In this document: positions 7,868-17,367 of the stretch, in pieces
Position numbering within the stretch: the first letter of the stretch is position 1
How the letters are laid out: each line of letters opens with the position of its first letter
Assembly (NCBI RefSeq): GCF_030551875.1
Contig: NZ_JAUOZU010000013.1
Coordinates: 147,927 to 211,926 of the forward strand
DNA: 64,000 nt
Direction of reading: 5' to 3'
Source of the DNA: Fluviirhizobium alvei
GTDB taxonomy: Bacteria > Pseudomonadota > Alphaproteobacteria > Rhizobiales > Rhizobiaceae
Notes under the pieces: generated by a model
What the model was told of the DNA's origin: nothing
Database searches by the model: none
Seen by the model: the letters and a program-made list of their open reading frames with translations, nothing else
Made by a program: the position numbers and the translations under genes

Positions 7868-9190
7868 TCACCCCGCTTTAGGGCGCTCGATGCGGATGAC
7901 CTGCGGTTCGCCCGACAGATAGCCTTCCGACTTGATCGCGGCAACCGCCTTGCGCACGGCATGTTCCGCCGTCGCATGCGTGACCAGGATCACGGTCTTG
8001 CGTGCCAGTTCGTCGGCGGTTTCGCTGGGCCGCTGCACGATGGATTCGAGCGAGATGCCGTTGTCCGCCATGTTCTTGGCAATGCTCGCGAAAACGCCGA
8101 TCCGGTCCTCGACCGTCAGGCGAATAAAATAGCCGCCCTCATGCGCCTGGATTTCACCGCGCACGAATGGTTCGAGCTGCAGGGCCGGTCGTCCGAGGCT
8201 CGGCACGAGCTGGGCACCGGGGCGGCTCTTGGCGATATCCGCAATGTCACCGAGCACGGCCGAAGCCGTGGCATTGCCACCGGCACCGGGGCCAACCATC
8301 AGCAATTCGCCGAGAATATCGCTTTCGATCGCCACCGCATTGGTGACGCCATCCACCTGAGCGATGACTGAATCCACCGGGACCATGGTGGGATGCACGC
8401 GCTGTTCGATGCCGGTTGCGGTTTTCTGCGCCACGCCGAGCAGCTTGATCTTGTAGCCGAGTTCGCCGGCAGCCCGAATATCCTCAAGCGAGATATTGGT
8501 GATGCCTTCGAGATAGATGTCATCGGCGGCAATCCGGGTTCCGAAAGCAAGCGTGGTCAGGATCGACAGCTTGTGGGCCGTATCATTGCCCTCGATATCG
8601 AAGGCGGGATCAGCTTCGGCATAACCGAGACGCTGCGCTTCCTTGAGGCAGGCCTCGAACGACATTGCCTCTTTCTCCATCCGGGTCAGGATGTAGTTGC
8701 AGGTGCCGTTCATGATGCCATAGACGCGGCTGACCGTATTGCCGGTCAAAGATTCCCTGAGCGCCTTGATGACCGGAATACCACCGGCAACCGCAGCCTC
8801 GAAATTGAGAATGGCGCCTTTCTCTTCGGCAAGTGCGGCCAGATCGACGCCATGGGCGGCAAGAAGCGCCTTGTTGGCTGTCACCACATGGAGACCGCGC
8901 CCAAGCGCTGCCTTAACAGCCGCGTGCGCCGCACCCGAAGCACCGCCCATCAGTTCGATGAAGACATCGATCCCGGCTTCCGATGCCATGGCCACCGGAT
9001 CATCGTACCAGGCAACCCCAGACATATCGATCCCGCGGTCACGGTTGCGGTCACGGGCCGAAACGGCGACGATCTCGATCTTGCGGCCGCATGTGATGGC
9101 CAGCATGTTCTGCCGCGTTTCAATGATCTTGAAAAGCGCAGAGCCAACGGTTCCCAACCCCGCAATACCGATCTTGAGGGCCTCAGCCAT
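7868..9190 (-). CDS. hom: Homoserine dehydrogenase
   Basis: A 440-residue homoserine dehydrogenase that reduces aspartate semialdehyde to homoserine, the branch toward threonine and methionine. The N-terminal Rossmann motif is GLGTVG (11-16). The catalytic region includes AAVAGGIPVIKALRESL and GIMNGTCNYILTRM, with YAEADPAFDIEGNDTAHK after it. The last ~80 residues form an ACT domain (YFIRLTVEDRIGVFASI) that usually senses threonine. I chose ATG 9190 over the TTG six bases upstream because AGGA is better spaced. It lies 27 bases behind alaC. Confidence 0.95.
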   Translation of the reverse strand: MAEALKIGIAGLGTVGSALFKIIETRQNMLAITCGRKIEIVAVSARDRNRDRGIDMSGVAWYDDPVAMASEAGIDVFIELMGGASGAAHAAVKAALGRGLHVVTANKALLAAHGVDLAALAEEKGAILNFEAAVAGGIPVIKALRESLTGNTVSRVYGIMNGTCNYILTRMEKEAMSFEACLKEAQRLGYAEADPAFDIEGNDTAHKLSILTTLAFGTRIAADDIYLEGITNISLEDIRAAGELGYKIKLLGVAQKTATGIEQRVHPTMVPVDSVIAQVDGVTNAVAIESDILGELLMVGPGAGGNATASAVLGDIADIAKSRPGAQLVPSLGRPALQLEPFVRGEIQAHEGGYFIRLTVEDRIGVFASIAKNMADNGISLESIVQRPSETADELARKTVILVTHATAEHAVRKAVAAIKSEGYLSGEPQVIRIERPKAG

Positions 9191-9217
9191 ATCCAAATCC
9201 TGTCTTCAATTAAAACT

Positions 9218-10441
9218 TCAACGCGCCGATTTCAGCGCGACGACATTGTGGAGGTTTTCATCGGCGGTGGAGAAGAAGCGCTTGATGTTGCGCGCCGCCT
9301 GACGGATGCGATGTTCGTTCTCGACGAGTGCGATACGGACATAATCGTCGCCATGTTCCCCGAACCCGATGCCCGGTGCGACGGCAACGTCGGCCTTTTC
9401 GATCAGGAGCTTGGAGAATTCGAGACTGCCGAGATGACGGAACTTTTCCGGCACCGGAACCCAGGCGAACATCGAGGCCTTCGGCGCCGGAATGTCCCAG
9501 CCGGAACGGCCGAAACTGTCGACCAGCACGTCGCGGCGACGCTTGTAGACCTGACGCACCTCATCGATATGCTTGTCCGCATCCGGATCATTGAGCGCAG
9601 CACTCGCGGCCACCTGAATGGGCGTGAAGGCACCATAATCGAGATAGGATTTCACACGCGTCAGCGCCGAAATCAGCCGGTCGTTGCCGACGGCAAAACC
9701 CATGCGCCAGCCGGCCATGGAAAATGTCTTCGACATCGAGGTGAATTCGACGGCAACATCGATGGCGCCCGGAACCTGCAGGACCGACGGCGGCGGATTG
9801 CCGTCGAAATAGATTTCGGAATAAGCAAGGTCCGACAGCACGAAGATGCCATGCTTCTTGGCGAAGGCGACCACATCCTTGTAGAAATCGAGCTCGACCA
9901 CGGAAGCAGTCGGGTTCGACGGATAGCAGAGGATCATCGCGATCGGCTTCGGAATCGAATGGACGACGGCGCGTTCCAGCGCCCGGAAGAATTCCGCATC
10001 CGGTTCGATCGGGATCGAGCGAATGACGCCGCCGACCATCAGGAAGCCGAAAGCATGGATCGGATAGGACGGGTTCGGGCACAGAACCACATCGCCCGGC
10101 GCGGTAATGGCCTGCGCCATATTGGCGAAGCCTTCCTTCGAACCGAGCGTCGCAACGATTTGCGTATCGGGATTGAGCTTCACGCCGAAACGGCGTTCAT
10201 AATAGGCAGCCTGGGCACGACGCAGGCCCGGAATGCCCTTCGAGCTCGAATAACCATGCGTATCCGGCCGCTGCACGGATTCGATCAGCTTGTCGACGAT
10301 GAACTTGTTGGTCGGCAGATCGGGATTGCCCATGCCGAGATCCACGATGTCGGCGCCACCGGCTCGCGCGGCCGCCTTCAGACGGTTGACCTGCTCGAAC
10401 ACATAAGGCGGAAGGCGCCGGACCTTGTGAAACTCTTCCAT
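9218..10441 (-). CDS. alaC: Class I/II aminotransferase, AlaC-like (alanine-pyruvate/glutamate)
   Basis: This 407-residue PLP enzyme is closely similar to E. coli AlaC through most of its length (RLPPYVFEQVN, QRPDTHGYSSSKGIP, VPGAIDVAVEFTSMSKTFSMAGWRMGF). Lys238 in SMSKTF binds PLP; SNPT (175-178) and DLAY (204-207) contact the cofactor. Related proteins are also annotated as LL-diaminopimelate aminotransferase, so substrate assignment is less sure than fold. GAGG sits 6 bases before ATG. The hom gene follows closely, and co-transcription suggests a role in aspartate-family or alanine metabolism. Confidence 0.85.
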   Translation of the reverse strand: MEEFHKVRRLPPYVFEQVNRLKAAARAGGADIVDLGMGNPDLPTNKFIVDKLIESVQRPDTHGYSSSKGIPGLRRAQAAYYERRFGVKLNPDTQIVATLGSKEGFANMAQAITAPGDVVLCPNPSYPIHAFGFLMVGGVIRSIPIEPDAEFFRALERAVVHSIPKPIAMILCYPSNPTASVVELDFYKDVVAFAKKHGIFVLSDLAYSEIYFDGNPPPSVLQVPGAIDVAVEFTSMSKTFSMAGWRMGFAVGNDRLISALTRVKSYLDYGAFTPIQVAASAALNDPDADKHIDEVRQVYKRRRDVLVDSFGRSGWDIPAPKASMFAWVPVPEKFRHLGSLEFSKLLIEKADVAVAPGIGFGEHGDDYVRIALVENEHRIRQAARNIKRFFSTADENLHNVVALKSAR

Positions 10442-10576
10442 GGGAACCTCGTGGCTTCAAAGCGGCACAAACCTGCCGCAAATCACGCTTTGCTTCCAAA
10501 AGTCGAGAAAGGCAAGCGCAAATTGGCGTCCGGACGATCGAAGCGCCGAAACAGAGGACGTTGGCGCCCATCGTGC

Positions 10577-10882
10577 CTATTCGGCGTTGCTTCCCGCCAG
10601 TGCCTGCATCTCGCGAACGCGACGCCAGTATTCGGCTTCAGAAATCGTCCCATCGCGGCGGCCCTGCGCCAGGGCAGAGAGATCCTTGGACATTTTTGCC
10701 GCTTCTGCATCGCTCATTTGCGGCATCGCTGTTGTCAGCGGCTTGGAAAATTCCGAATGGTTGGCTCCAGCCACCGGATTGAGCGCATCATTCGCATTCC
10801 CGCTCGAATTGCACGAGGAAAGCAAGCCAGACAGACCTCCGGCGAGGAGAAGGAGGAAAGCGATTCTGATCACGACTGTCAT
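10577..10882 (-). CDS. Small putative lipoprotein
   Basis: A 101-residue protein starting at ATG 10882. The hydrophobic N-terminus (VVIRIAFLLLLAGGLSGLLSSC) ends in a lipobox-like SSC, so it is likely exported and lipidated. The mature part is polar, with one predicted helix rich in Ala, Lys and Asp (SDAEAAKMSKDLSALAQGRRDG) and a final EAEYWRRVREMQALAG. I do not recognise a named family. It is divergent from phaC with a 139-base gap, and a longer start at 10936 is less likely because it buries the signal peptide. Confidence 0.65.
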   Translation of the reverse strand: MTVVIRIAFLLLLAGGLSGLLSSCNSSGNANDALNPVAGANHSEFSKPLTTAMPQMSDAEAAKMSKDLSALAQGRRDGTISEAEYWRRVREMQALAGSNAE

Positions 10883-11021
10883 ATCCGGCCCTGCGCATGC
10901 GCTCTGGAGGTAAATCTCCGAACCGGACCCTACCATTTATCGATATGACAAAGCTAGAATTGCAGACAGGTTTCGTGCAAACTAAATGTATAAAGACAAT
11001 AAGAATTCTGGGAGCGAGGAC

Positions 11022-12863
11022 ATGAGCAATACGAAGGCCGAAGCCGGAGGGGCAGCACCGCCACCGCAATTCGATCCGAAAATGATCGAACCGTTTCTGG
11101 TGAAGAATCCGGAGGCTCTGTCCGTCAATATCGCCCGATCGCTTGAAAATCTCGGCAAGGCGGCCTCGGAATGGTTGCAACCGCGTGAAAGCGGCGAAAA
11201 GGTCGATATCGTCATCGAGCCCGTGACAGATATCGTCAAGACGCTCTCGAGCGTGGTCGAATACTGGATCAAGGATCCCCAGCGCACGCTCGAAGCGCAG
11301 ACCTACCTCATGTCCGCCTATTTCAACATCTGGATGCAGACGCTTGCTGCCACAGCGGGGCAGTCGGAGAAGGCGGCCGTTGCTGTTCGCGACGACAAGC
11401 GCTTCAGCGATCCCGACTGGAAGGCGACACCCTTCTTCGATTTTCTCCGTCAGGTCTATACGGTCACGGCTGACTGGGTCGAAACCCTGACCGCCAAGGC
11501 CGAAGGCCTTGATGACCACACCCGCCACAAGGCGCAGTTCTATGTCCGGCAGCTGACCTCGGCCCTTTCACCGGCCAATTTTGTGCTGACGAACCCGGTT
11601 CTCTACAAGGAGACTGTGGCCCAGAACGGCGCCAACCTTGTCGAAGGTATGAAAAAGCTCGCCGAAGACATCAAAGCCGGAAAGGGCGACCTCCGCATCC
11701 GGCAGACCGATGCGAGCAAGTTCAAGGTCGGCGAGAACATGGCCGTGACGCCGGGCAAGGTGATCGCGGAAAACGAGATCTGCCAGATCATCCAGTATGA
11801 GGCGGCCACCGAGGAGGTGCTGAAGCGCCCTCTCCTCATCTGCCCGCCCTGGATCAACAAGTTCTATGTGCTCGATCTCAATCCGCAAAAGAGCTTCATC
11901 AAATGGTGCGTCGAACAGGGCCATACCGTGTTCGTGATTTCCTGGGTCAATCCGGATGAGCGCCATGCGGAGAAGGACTGGGTTGATTATTCGCGCGACG
12001 GCATCAATTTCGCCCTCGACACGATCACCAAGGCCACCGGCGAAGAGAAGGTCAACGCGATCGGTTACTGCGTCGGCGGCACGCTTCTGGCCGCAACCCT
12101 TGCCCTGCATGCACGCGAGGGCGACAAACGCATAAAGACCGCCACCCTGTTCACGACCCAGGTGGATTTCACCCATGCCGGCGATCTGAAGGTGTTTGCC
12201 GACGAAGCCCAGTTGCAGAACATCGAAAAGATGATGGAGGCGGACGGCTATCTCGACGGATCGAAGATGGCGCTCGCCTTCAACATGCTGCGGGCTTCGG
12301 AACTGATCTGGCCCTATTTCGTCAACAACTACCTGAAGGGCCAGGATCCGATGCCCTTCGACCTTCTCTACTGGAATTCGGACAGCACCCGAATGCCGAA
12401 GGCCAATCATTCCTATTATCTGCGCAACTGCTATCTCGACAATACATTGGCGCAGGGCCGCATGGAGCTCGCCGGCCAGACATTGTCGCTCCATGACATC
12501 AAGATCCCGATCTACAATCTCGCGGCCCGAGAGGACCATATCGCTCCGGCGAAATCGGTCTATATCGGCTCGAAACTGTTCGGCGGCGAAGTCACCTATG
12601 TCATGTCCGGTTCTGGTCATATTGCGGGTGTCGTCAACCCGCCGGACAAGGTGAAATACCAATACTGGACCGATCCGTCGCTCGATGGCGAATTCGAAGA
12701 CTGGACCAAACGTGCCAAGGAAACGCCGGGGTCCTGGTGGCCGCACTGGCATGGCTGGATCCTTGAACATCATTCCAAGACGGTTCCGGCACGGCGCCCG
12801 GGTGGCGATCAGCTCAATCCGATCGAGGAAGCGCCGGGTTCCTATGTGCGCGTGCGGGTCTAG
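11022..12863 (+). CDS. phaC: Class I poly(3-hydroxyalkanoate) synthase
   Basis: A 613-residue PhaC that polymerises (R)-3-hydroxyacyl-CoA into storage granules. The lipase-like box GYCVGG carries the nucleophile Cys350; Asp505 (REDHIAPA) and His533 (GSGHIAG) complete the triad. The N-terminal ~200 residues are the synthase N-domain. The ATG at 11022 follows GGGAGCGAGGA; an earlier in-frame ATG at 10986 has no such site. A weak promoter candidate, TTGCAG (10960-10965) with TAAATG after 17 bases, lies upstream. No phaA, phaB or phasin gene is adjacent, as is common in rhizobia. Confidence 0.96.
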   Translation: MSNTKAEAGGAAPPPQFDPKMIEPFLVKNPEALSVNIARSLENLGKAASEWLQPRESGEKVDIVIEPVTDIVKTLSSVVEYWIKDPQRTLEAQTYLMSAYFNIWMQTLAATAGQSEKAAVAVRDDKRFSDPDWKATPFFDFLRQVYTVTADWVETLTAKAEGLDDHTRHKAQFYVRQLTSALSPANFVLTNPVLYKETVAQNGANLVEGMKKLAEDIKAGKGDLRIRQTDASKFKVGENMAVTPGKVIAENEICQIIQYEAATEEVLKRPLLICPPWINKFYVLDLNPQKSFIKWCVEQGHTVFVISWVNPDERHAEKDWVDYSRDGINFALDTITKATGEEKVNAIGYCVGGTLLAATLALHAREGDKRIKTATLFTTQVDFTHAGDLKVFADEAQLQNIEKMMEADGYLDGSKMALAFNMLRASELIWPYFVNNYLKGQDPMPFDLLYWNSDSTRMPKANHSYYLRNCYLDNTLAQGRMELAGQTLSLHDIKIPIYNLAAREDHIAPAKSVYIGSKLFGGEVTYVMSGSGHIAGVVNPPDKVKYQYWTDPSLDGEFEDWTKRAKETPGSWWPHWHGWILEHHSKTVPARRPGGDQLNPIEEAPGSYVRVRV

Positions 12864-12942
12864 CCCCGTCAAAGAGCTTGATTGCACGGGATGAACCCGG
12901 CATACAGGTTCGAATGGAGAATATTGCCGGGAATTGCGTGAA

Positions 12943-13770
12943 ATGGTCACCTATATCGATGCGATGACAGCGCCGATGAAAAACACCGGAGCGATCCGGA
13001 TCTACGGCGCTGACGCGTTCGAAGGCATGCGCAAGGCATGCCAGCTGACAGCGCGCTGCCTCGATGCGATCTGGCCGCTGGTCAAGCCGGGCGTCACAAC
13101 CGATGCGATCGACAAGTTCGTTCTCGAATTCGGCCTTGACCACGGAGCCCTGCCGGCGACGCTGAATTATCGCGGCTACCGCAAGGCCTCCTGCACCTCG
13201 ATCAACCATGTTGTCTGCCACGGCATTCCGGACGACAAGCCGCTGCGCGAAGGCGATATCGTCAATGTCGACGTAACCTTCATCGTCGACGGCTGGCACG
13301 GTGATTCTAGCCGCATGTATCCGGTCGGCGAAGTGAAGCGCGCGGCCGAACGGCTGATGGAAGTGACCTACCGATCGCTGATGCTCGGCATCCAGGCGGT
13401 CAAGCCCGGCGCCCGCACCGGTGCCATCGGCCATGCGATCCAGACCTATGCCGAAGCGGAACGCTGTTCGGTGGTGCGTGATTTCTGCGGCCATGGCCTT
13501 GGCCAACTTTTCCACGACGCTCCGAACATCCTTCATTACGGCCAACCGAATGACGGGCCGGAACTGCGCGAAGGCATGATCTTCACCATCGAACCGATGA
13601 TCAATCTCGGTCGGCCGCATGTCAAAGTGCTTTCGGATGGCTGGACGGCTGTGACGCGGGATCGTTCGCTGTCGGCACAATATGAACATGCCATCGGCGT
13701 CACCGCGACCGGTTGCGAAATCTTCACGCTTTCACCCGGCGGTCTCGATACGCCGGGCCTGACCATGTGA
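12943..13770 (+). CDS. map: Type I methionine aminopeptidase
   Basis: A 275-residue enzyme removing the initiator Met from nascent proteins. Metal ligands are visible as Asp110 and Asp121 (VNVDVTFIVDGWHGD), His184 (GHGLGQ), Glu217 (FTIEPM) and the Glu in the QYEHAIGV segment; substrate His93 lies in NHVVCHG. The ATG at 12943 gives the normal start (MVTYID); a TTG nine bases upstream is in frame but not needed. RadC follows after 6 bases, so the two are co-transcribed, as in other rhizobia. Confidence 0.95.
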   Translation: MVTYIDAMTAPMKNTGAIRIYGADAFEGMRKACQLTARCLDAIWPLVKPGVTTDAIDKFVLEFGLDHGALPATLNYRGYRKASCTSINHVVCHGIPDDKPLREGDIVNVDVTFIVDGWHGDSSRMYPVGEVKRAAERLMEVTYRSLMLGIQAVKPGARTGAIGHAIQTYAEAERCSVVRDFCGHGLGQLFHDAPNILHYGQPNDGPELREGMIFTIEPMINLGRPHVKVLSDGWTAVTRDRSLSAQYEHAIGVTATGCEIFTLSPGGLDTPGLTM

Positions 13771-13776
13771 GGCATC

Positions 13777-14607
13777 ATGGCAACGACGCCCGAAAGCCGG
13801 AACGATCCGATCGAACAGGCTGAAGACGGGCAGAACGAAGCCATCGACGAACGCGGTTTTTTCTTCGAGCCTGTGACAGGTCGTTCCGGCCTGAAAAAAG
13901 CCAAGCCGGTCAAGGACGGTCAGTCGCAACAGCCTGCCGAACATTATCACGGCCACCGTGAGCGCCTGCGCTCACGCTTCCGCGAACAGGGCGATGGCAG
14001 TCTGGCGGATTATGAATTGCTGGAACTGATGCTGTTTCGGCTGATTCCCCGCCGCGACACCAAGCCGGTCGCCAAGGCCCTCCTCGATCGGTTCGGAACC
14101 CTGGCCGGGGTTTTCGGGGCACCACATCACCTGCTTTGCGAGATCAAGGGTGTCGGCGAAGCCGTCGCCACCGATCTCAAGCTGGTCGCGGCCATCGGCC
14201 ACCGCACGCTGAAGAGTGAGATCCGGGGCAAGACGGTGCTCGGCTCCTGGTCTTCGGTGATCGAATATTGCCATGCCGCCATGGCGCATGAAACGACCGA
14301 GCAGTTCCGCATTCTCTTTCTCGACAAACGCAACCAGCTGATCGCCGATGAGGTACAGCAGCGCGGCACAGTGGATCATACCCCGGTCTATCCGCGAGAG
14401 GTGGTCAAACGCGCGCTCGAACTCTCGGCGACCGCCATCATCCTTGTCCACAACCATCCGTCCGGCGATCCGACGCCTTCGCGTGCCGATATCGACATGA
14501 CGGCCCTCATCGTCTCCACCGCAAAGCCTCTGGGCATTACCGTTCATGATCACATCATCATCGGCAAGGATGGCCATGCCAGCCTCAAGGGCCTGCGGTT
14601 GATCTGA
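13777..14607 (+). CDS. radC: RadC family JAB/MPN-domain protein
   Basis: A 276-residue protein with an N-terminal helix-hairpin-helix-like region (about residues 60-145, [20 protein letters not shown]) and a C-terminal JAB domain whose metal motif is [14 protein letters not shown] (225-238). RadC proteins are annotated in DNA repair, but the direct biochemical role is unsettled. The first ~55 residues are a charged extension not needed for the fold. It sits 6 bases after map and is probably translated from the same mRNA. Confidence 0.92.
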   Translation: MATTPESRNDPIEQAEDGQNEAIDERGFFFEPVTGRSGLKKAKPVKDGQSQQPAEHYHGHRERLRSRFREQGDGSLADYELLELMLFRLIPRRDTKPVAKALLDRFGTLAGVFGAPHHLLCEIKGVGEAVATDLKLVAAIGHRTLKSEIRGKTVLGSWSSVIEYCHAAMAHETTEQFRILFLDKRNQLIADEVQQRGTVDHTPVYPREVVKRALELSATAIILVHNHPSGDPTPSRADIDMTALIVSTAKPLGITVHDHIIIGKDGHASLKGLRLI

Positions 14608-14723
14608 CCGAGATGCCGCTGGCGACTATGATCGCGCAGCAACGTGCTAACCTGCATCTTGAAACATCCCTGCCGACTTGCCACATCCCGCGTCCCACGC
14701 ATGATCTCCCCGAAAGGCAATCC

Positions 14724-15863
14724 ATGTCTGCTTTGTTTTCTCCCTTTACCTTACGTAAGCTAACGTTACGGAACAGAACGGTCGTCTCGCCGATGTGCCA
14801 ATATTCGGCCAAGCATGGCCTGGCCAATGACTGGCATTTTGCCCATCTTTCGCGGTTCGGTCTTGGCGGCTTCGGTGCCGTTGTCGTCGAAGCGACGGCA
14901 GTCGTTCCGGAGGGCCGCATCACTTATGCCGATCTCGGCCTGTGGTCGGATGAACAGATTGCGCCGCTGGCCCGTATTGTGGATTTTCTTCATACCCAGT
15001 CGACTGCCGCGGCAATCCAGATCGGACATGCCGGTCGAAAGGCTGCAACACCGCTCTGGTGGCGCGGCGGCTTCACGGAAACCGAAGCGGAAAAGCCTGA
15101 GGTCGGCTTTGAAGATTGGCAACCGGTGGCACCGAGCGCAATCCCGCATGCATCGTCACCGGATTACAAGATCCCGCGCGAACTGACAGTCGATGAGATC
15201 GCTTCACTTCGGCAGGCCTTCGTCGACGCCGCACGCCGGGCCGATCGCGCCGGCTTCGATATCGTTGAAATCCACGGCGCCCATGGTTACCTGATCAACG
15301 AATTCCTGTCCCCGATCGCCAACAAGCGCACCGATGCCTATGGTGGGTCGGACGAAAACCGCATGCGCTTCCTGCTCGAAATCGCCGAATCCGTGCGCGC
15401 GGCCTGGCCGGAAGACAAGCCGCTCTTCGTCCGGCTTTCGGCCTCCGACAATCATCAGGACGGCAATGGTGTCGATTTTTCCATCCGGCTGGCAGCCAAA
15501 CTCAAGGCCCTGGGCGTGGACCTTGTCGATTGTTCATCCGGCGGTTTCGATGGTGCCCGCTTCGATCCGGCCCCCAACTATCAGGTTCCCCTTGCTGCTG
15601 CCCTCCGTGAAGGCGCTAGCATTCCCACCATGGCAGTCGGCCTGATTACGGATCCGAACGATGCCGAAGACATCATCGCCTCAGGCAAGGCGGATCTGGT
15701 CGCGCTCGGTCGCGGCGCCCTCGACGAACCGAACTGGCCCCTGCATGCCCGCCTGTCGCTCGAACCGTCCCGAACGGCTTACGGCGATTGGCCGAAGCAG
15801 GCAGGCTTTGCCGTCAGCGCCATGGACCGCTCGCTCAAGCAGCGCGGTTTTTCCAGTCGTTGA
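14724..15863 (+). CDS. Old yellow enzyme family NADH:flavin oxidoreductase (YqjM-like)
   Basis: A 379-residue FMN protein of the thermophilic-like/YqjM branch. Cys25 in SPMCQYSA is the redox-sensing residue of that branch; GHAGRK, HASSPDYKIPREL and EIHGAHGYLINEFLSP supply FMN and substrate contacts. It should reduce activated C=C bonds of enals or quinones with NAD(P)H. ATG 14724 follows AAAGG. Codons 10-16 include the locally rare TTA twice and a CTA, within a stretch that also reads as the palindrome CTTACGTAAG (14750-14759). It has its own promoter region after radC. Confidence 0.9.
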   Translation: MSALFSPFTLRKLTLRNRTVVSPMCQYSAKHGLANDWHFAHLSRFGLGGFGAVVVEATAVVPEGRITYADLGLWSDEQIAPLARIVDFLHTQSTAAAIQIGHAGRKAATPLWWRGGFTETEAEKPEVGFEDWQPVAPSAIPHASSPDYKIPRELTVDEIASLRQAFVDAARRADRAGFDIVEIHGAHGYLINEFLSPIANKRTDAYGGSDENRMRFLLEIAESVRAAWPEDKPLFVRLSASDNHQDGNGVDFSIRLAAKLKALGVDLVDCSSGGFDGARFDPAPNYQVPLAAALREGASIPTMAVGLITDPNDAEDIIASGKADLVALGRGALDEPNWPLHARLSLEPSRTAYGDWPKQAGFAVSAMDRSLKQRGFSSR

Positions 15864-15952
15864 GCTCTCATGAATCAGCTACTCAGTGAGCAACGATCAC
15901 GGCAATGCGCCAGTCTGCTATGCCGTGACCAAGAGGAAGCTGGGAGTATGCA

Positions 15953-17128
15953 ATGAGCTACAAGGATATCGCTGCTGCGATCAATATAGATGAGGATTTC
16001 TCGGCTGCTGATAAAAAGGCAATTCTCGCCGTGATCAAGGAGGCCTATTCGGAATCCTCGATCGCCCGCGCGATGTTTGATCATTGGGTCATCGATAAGG
16101 GACGCGACATCGATTTCATCTACAACAAAGGTGATTTCAGCGCCTGGAATGGCGAAGTCTATCTCGACATGCGCGAACTCGACAATGCGAGCTATATCGA
16201 TCGCCATGGCAATGCCGTTCAGGATTTTCCCTTTACAGCCATTATCCACGAACTTGGCCATGCGCTAACCGCACGCTTGGACGATTGGACGGCAGCCGAG
16301 CCCGCAGGCAGCAACCAGGCCTTCGTCAATCGGATCTACCGTCAGGCCGGCTATATCGAACAGCTCTCCTACATGGGCTATGATGCCAGCGGCACCATCA
16401 TCGAGCGAGGAATGGACTATACGAATGGCCAGCGTATCGACAATGCCTGGGTGCACAAATGGGCGGACTTACCGGAAGATCACGATACGACTGTCGATGT
16501 CGACGGCAGCAGATTCTGGAAACCCTATCGTGACCTTGTGATCGGAAGCAACAATGCGAATGTTTTGAAAACCGGCGCCGGCAATGATTTTCTCTACGGC
16601 TTGAAGGCGGATGACACCTTGGTCGGAGGCAACGGCAACGACTATCTCGTCGGCGGGAGGGGCTCCGACGAGCTTTTTGGCGGCGATGGCTATGACATCG
16701 CCAGTTACAAGATGGCCAGCGAAGGGATCGTCGCCAGACTGGACAAGCCGGCCGAAAACGGTGGTGAAGCCGCTGGCGATACATACAGGTCGATCGAAGG
16801 CTTGGTTGGGTCCGCTTTCGCAGACACATTGTTCGGCAACGCACGCAGCAACATTCTCCAGGGTGGAGACGGTAACGACCAGTTCGTGAGCCGAAGCGGC
16901 AATGACAGGCTGGATGGCGGACATGGCTTCGACCGCGCCTTCTATGCCTATGGCTATTCGGCCTACGTTTTTGATCAGGATGCCAACACCATCCGCTTGC
17001 TTGGTGGTGGGACTGATCATCTCGAGAATATAGAGCGAGCCTGGTTTGCTGATGGCAAACTCAACCTTTTGACCGGAGAATTCACGCCGGATGCCGGCCT
17101 TGCGTCCGGATGGGATATGCTTGTGTAA
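15953..17128 (+). CDS. Putative secreted zinc metalloprotease with RTX repeats
   Basis: This 391-residue protein lacks a Sec signal peptide. Residues 95-110 hold a zinc-protease motif, IIHELGHALTARL (HExxH at 99-103). Calcium-binding RTX nonapeptides occur at 208-252 (GAGNDFLYG, GGNGNDYLV, GGRGSDELF, GGDGYDIAS) and again at 285-328 (GGDGNDQFV, SGNDRLDGG). This combination suggests type I secretion and folding on calcium outside the cell. It is not a serralysin: the motif is shorter than HExxHxxGxxH. No ABC/MFP secretion genes are nearby. GGGAG precedes the ATG. The function is inferred, and the family within metallopeptidases is unassigned. Confidence 0.75.
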   Translation: MSYKDIAAAINIDEDFSAADKKAILAVIKEAYSESSIARAMFDHWVIDKGRDIDFIYNKGDFSAWNGEVYLDMRELDNASYIDRHGNAVQDFPFTAIIHELGHALTARLDDWTAAEPAGSNQAFVNRIYRQAGYIEQLSYMGYDASGTIIERGMDYTNGQRIDNAWVHKWADLPEDHDTTVDVDGSRFWKPYRDLVIGSNNANVLKTGAGNDFLYGLKADDTLVGGNGNDYLVGGRGSDELFGGDGYDIASYKMASEGIVARLDKPAENGGEAAGDTYRSIEGLVGSAFADTLFGNARSNILQGGDGNDQFVSRSGNDRLDGGHGFDRAFYAYGYSAYVFDQDANTIRLLGGGTDHLENIERAWFADGKLNLLTGEFTPDAGLASGWDMLV

Positions 17129-17136
17129 CGCTGTTA

Positions 17137-17166
17137 TTGCCGGCGGGTATCCTGATCTGCCGGCAA
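17137..17166 (+). terminator. Possible terminator after the RTX gene
   Basis: TTGCCGGC (17137-17144) and GCCGGCAA (17159-17166) form an 8-bp stem with a 14-base loop. The following sequence (ATTCTTGCTC) is only moderately T-rich, so termination is uncertain. Confidence 0.4.
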
Positions 17167-17367
17167 ATTCTTGCTCATCAAAAGTCTCTACGGTTTGCCA
17201 GGCTGCTCACAAGAATACAGACGCGGTCATGTCGTGACGAAAAATGCGGTCTTTACTCACGAAATCGAGTGATTTGTTCGAGATTTTCAGCGTCTTCGCA
17301 TCAAGACTCTAACCACTTCTTCACCTGTTTTCGCTAGCAATGGGCTATTGGTGATGAGGGTAGTGCG

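Noticed and set aside
8393..10948. An 851-residue open frame on the plus strand
   Set aside because: It is antisense to hom, alaC and the lipoprotein gene, each with strong family matches. High GC at third codon positions leaves few stops on the opposite strand.
16740..16790. A LapG-type cleavage site (AAG within GEAAGD) in the RTX protein
   Set aside because: It is in the C-terminal half, not near the N-terminus, and the preceding residue is not one typical of LapG sites.
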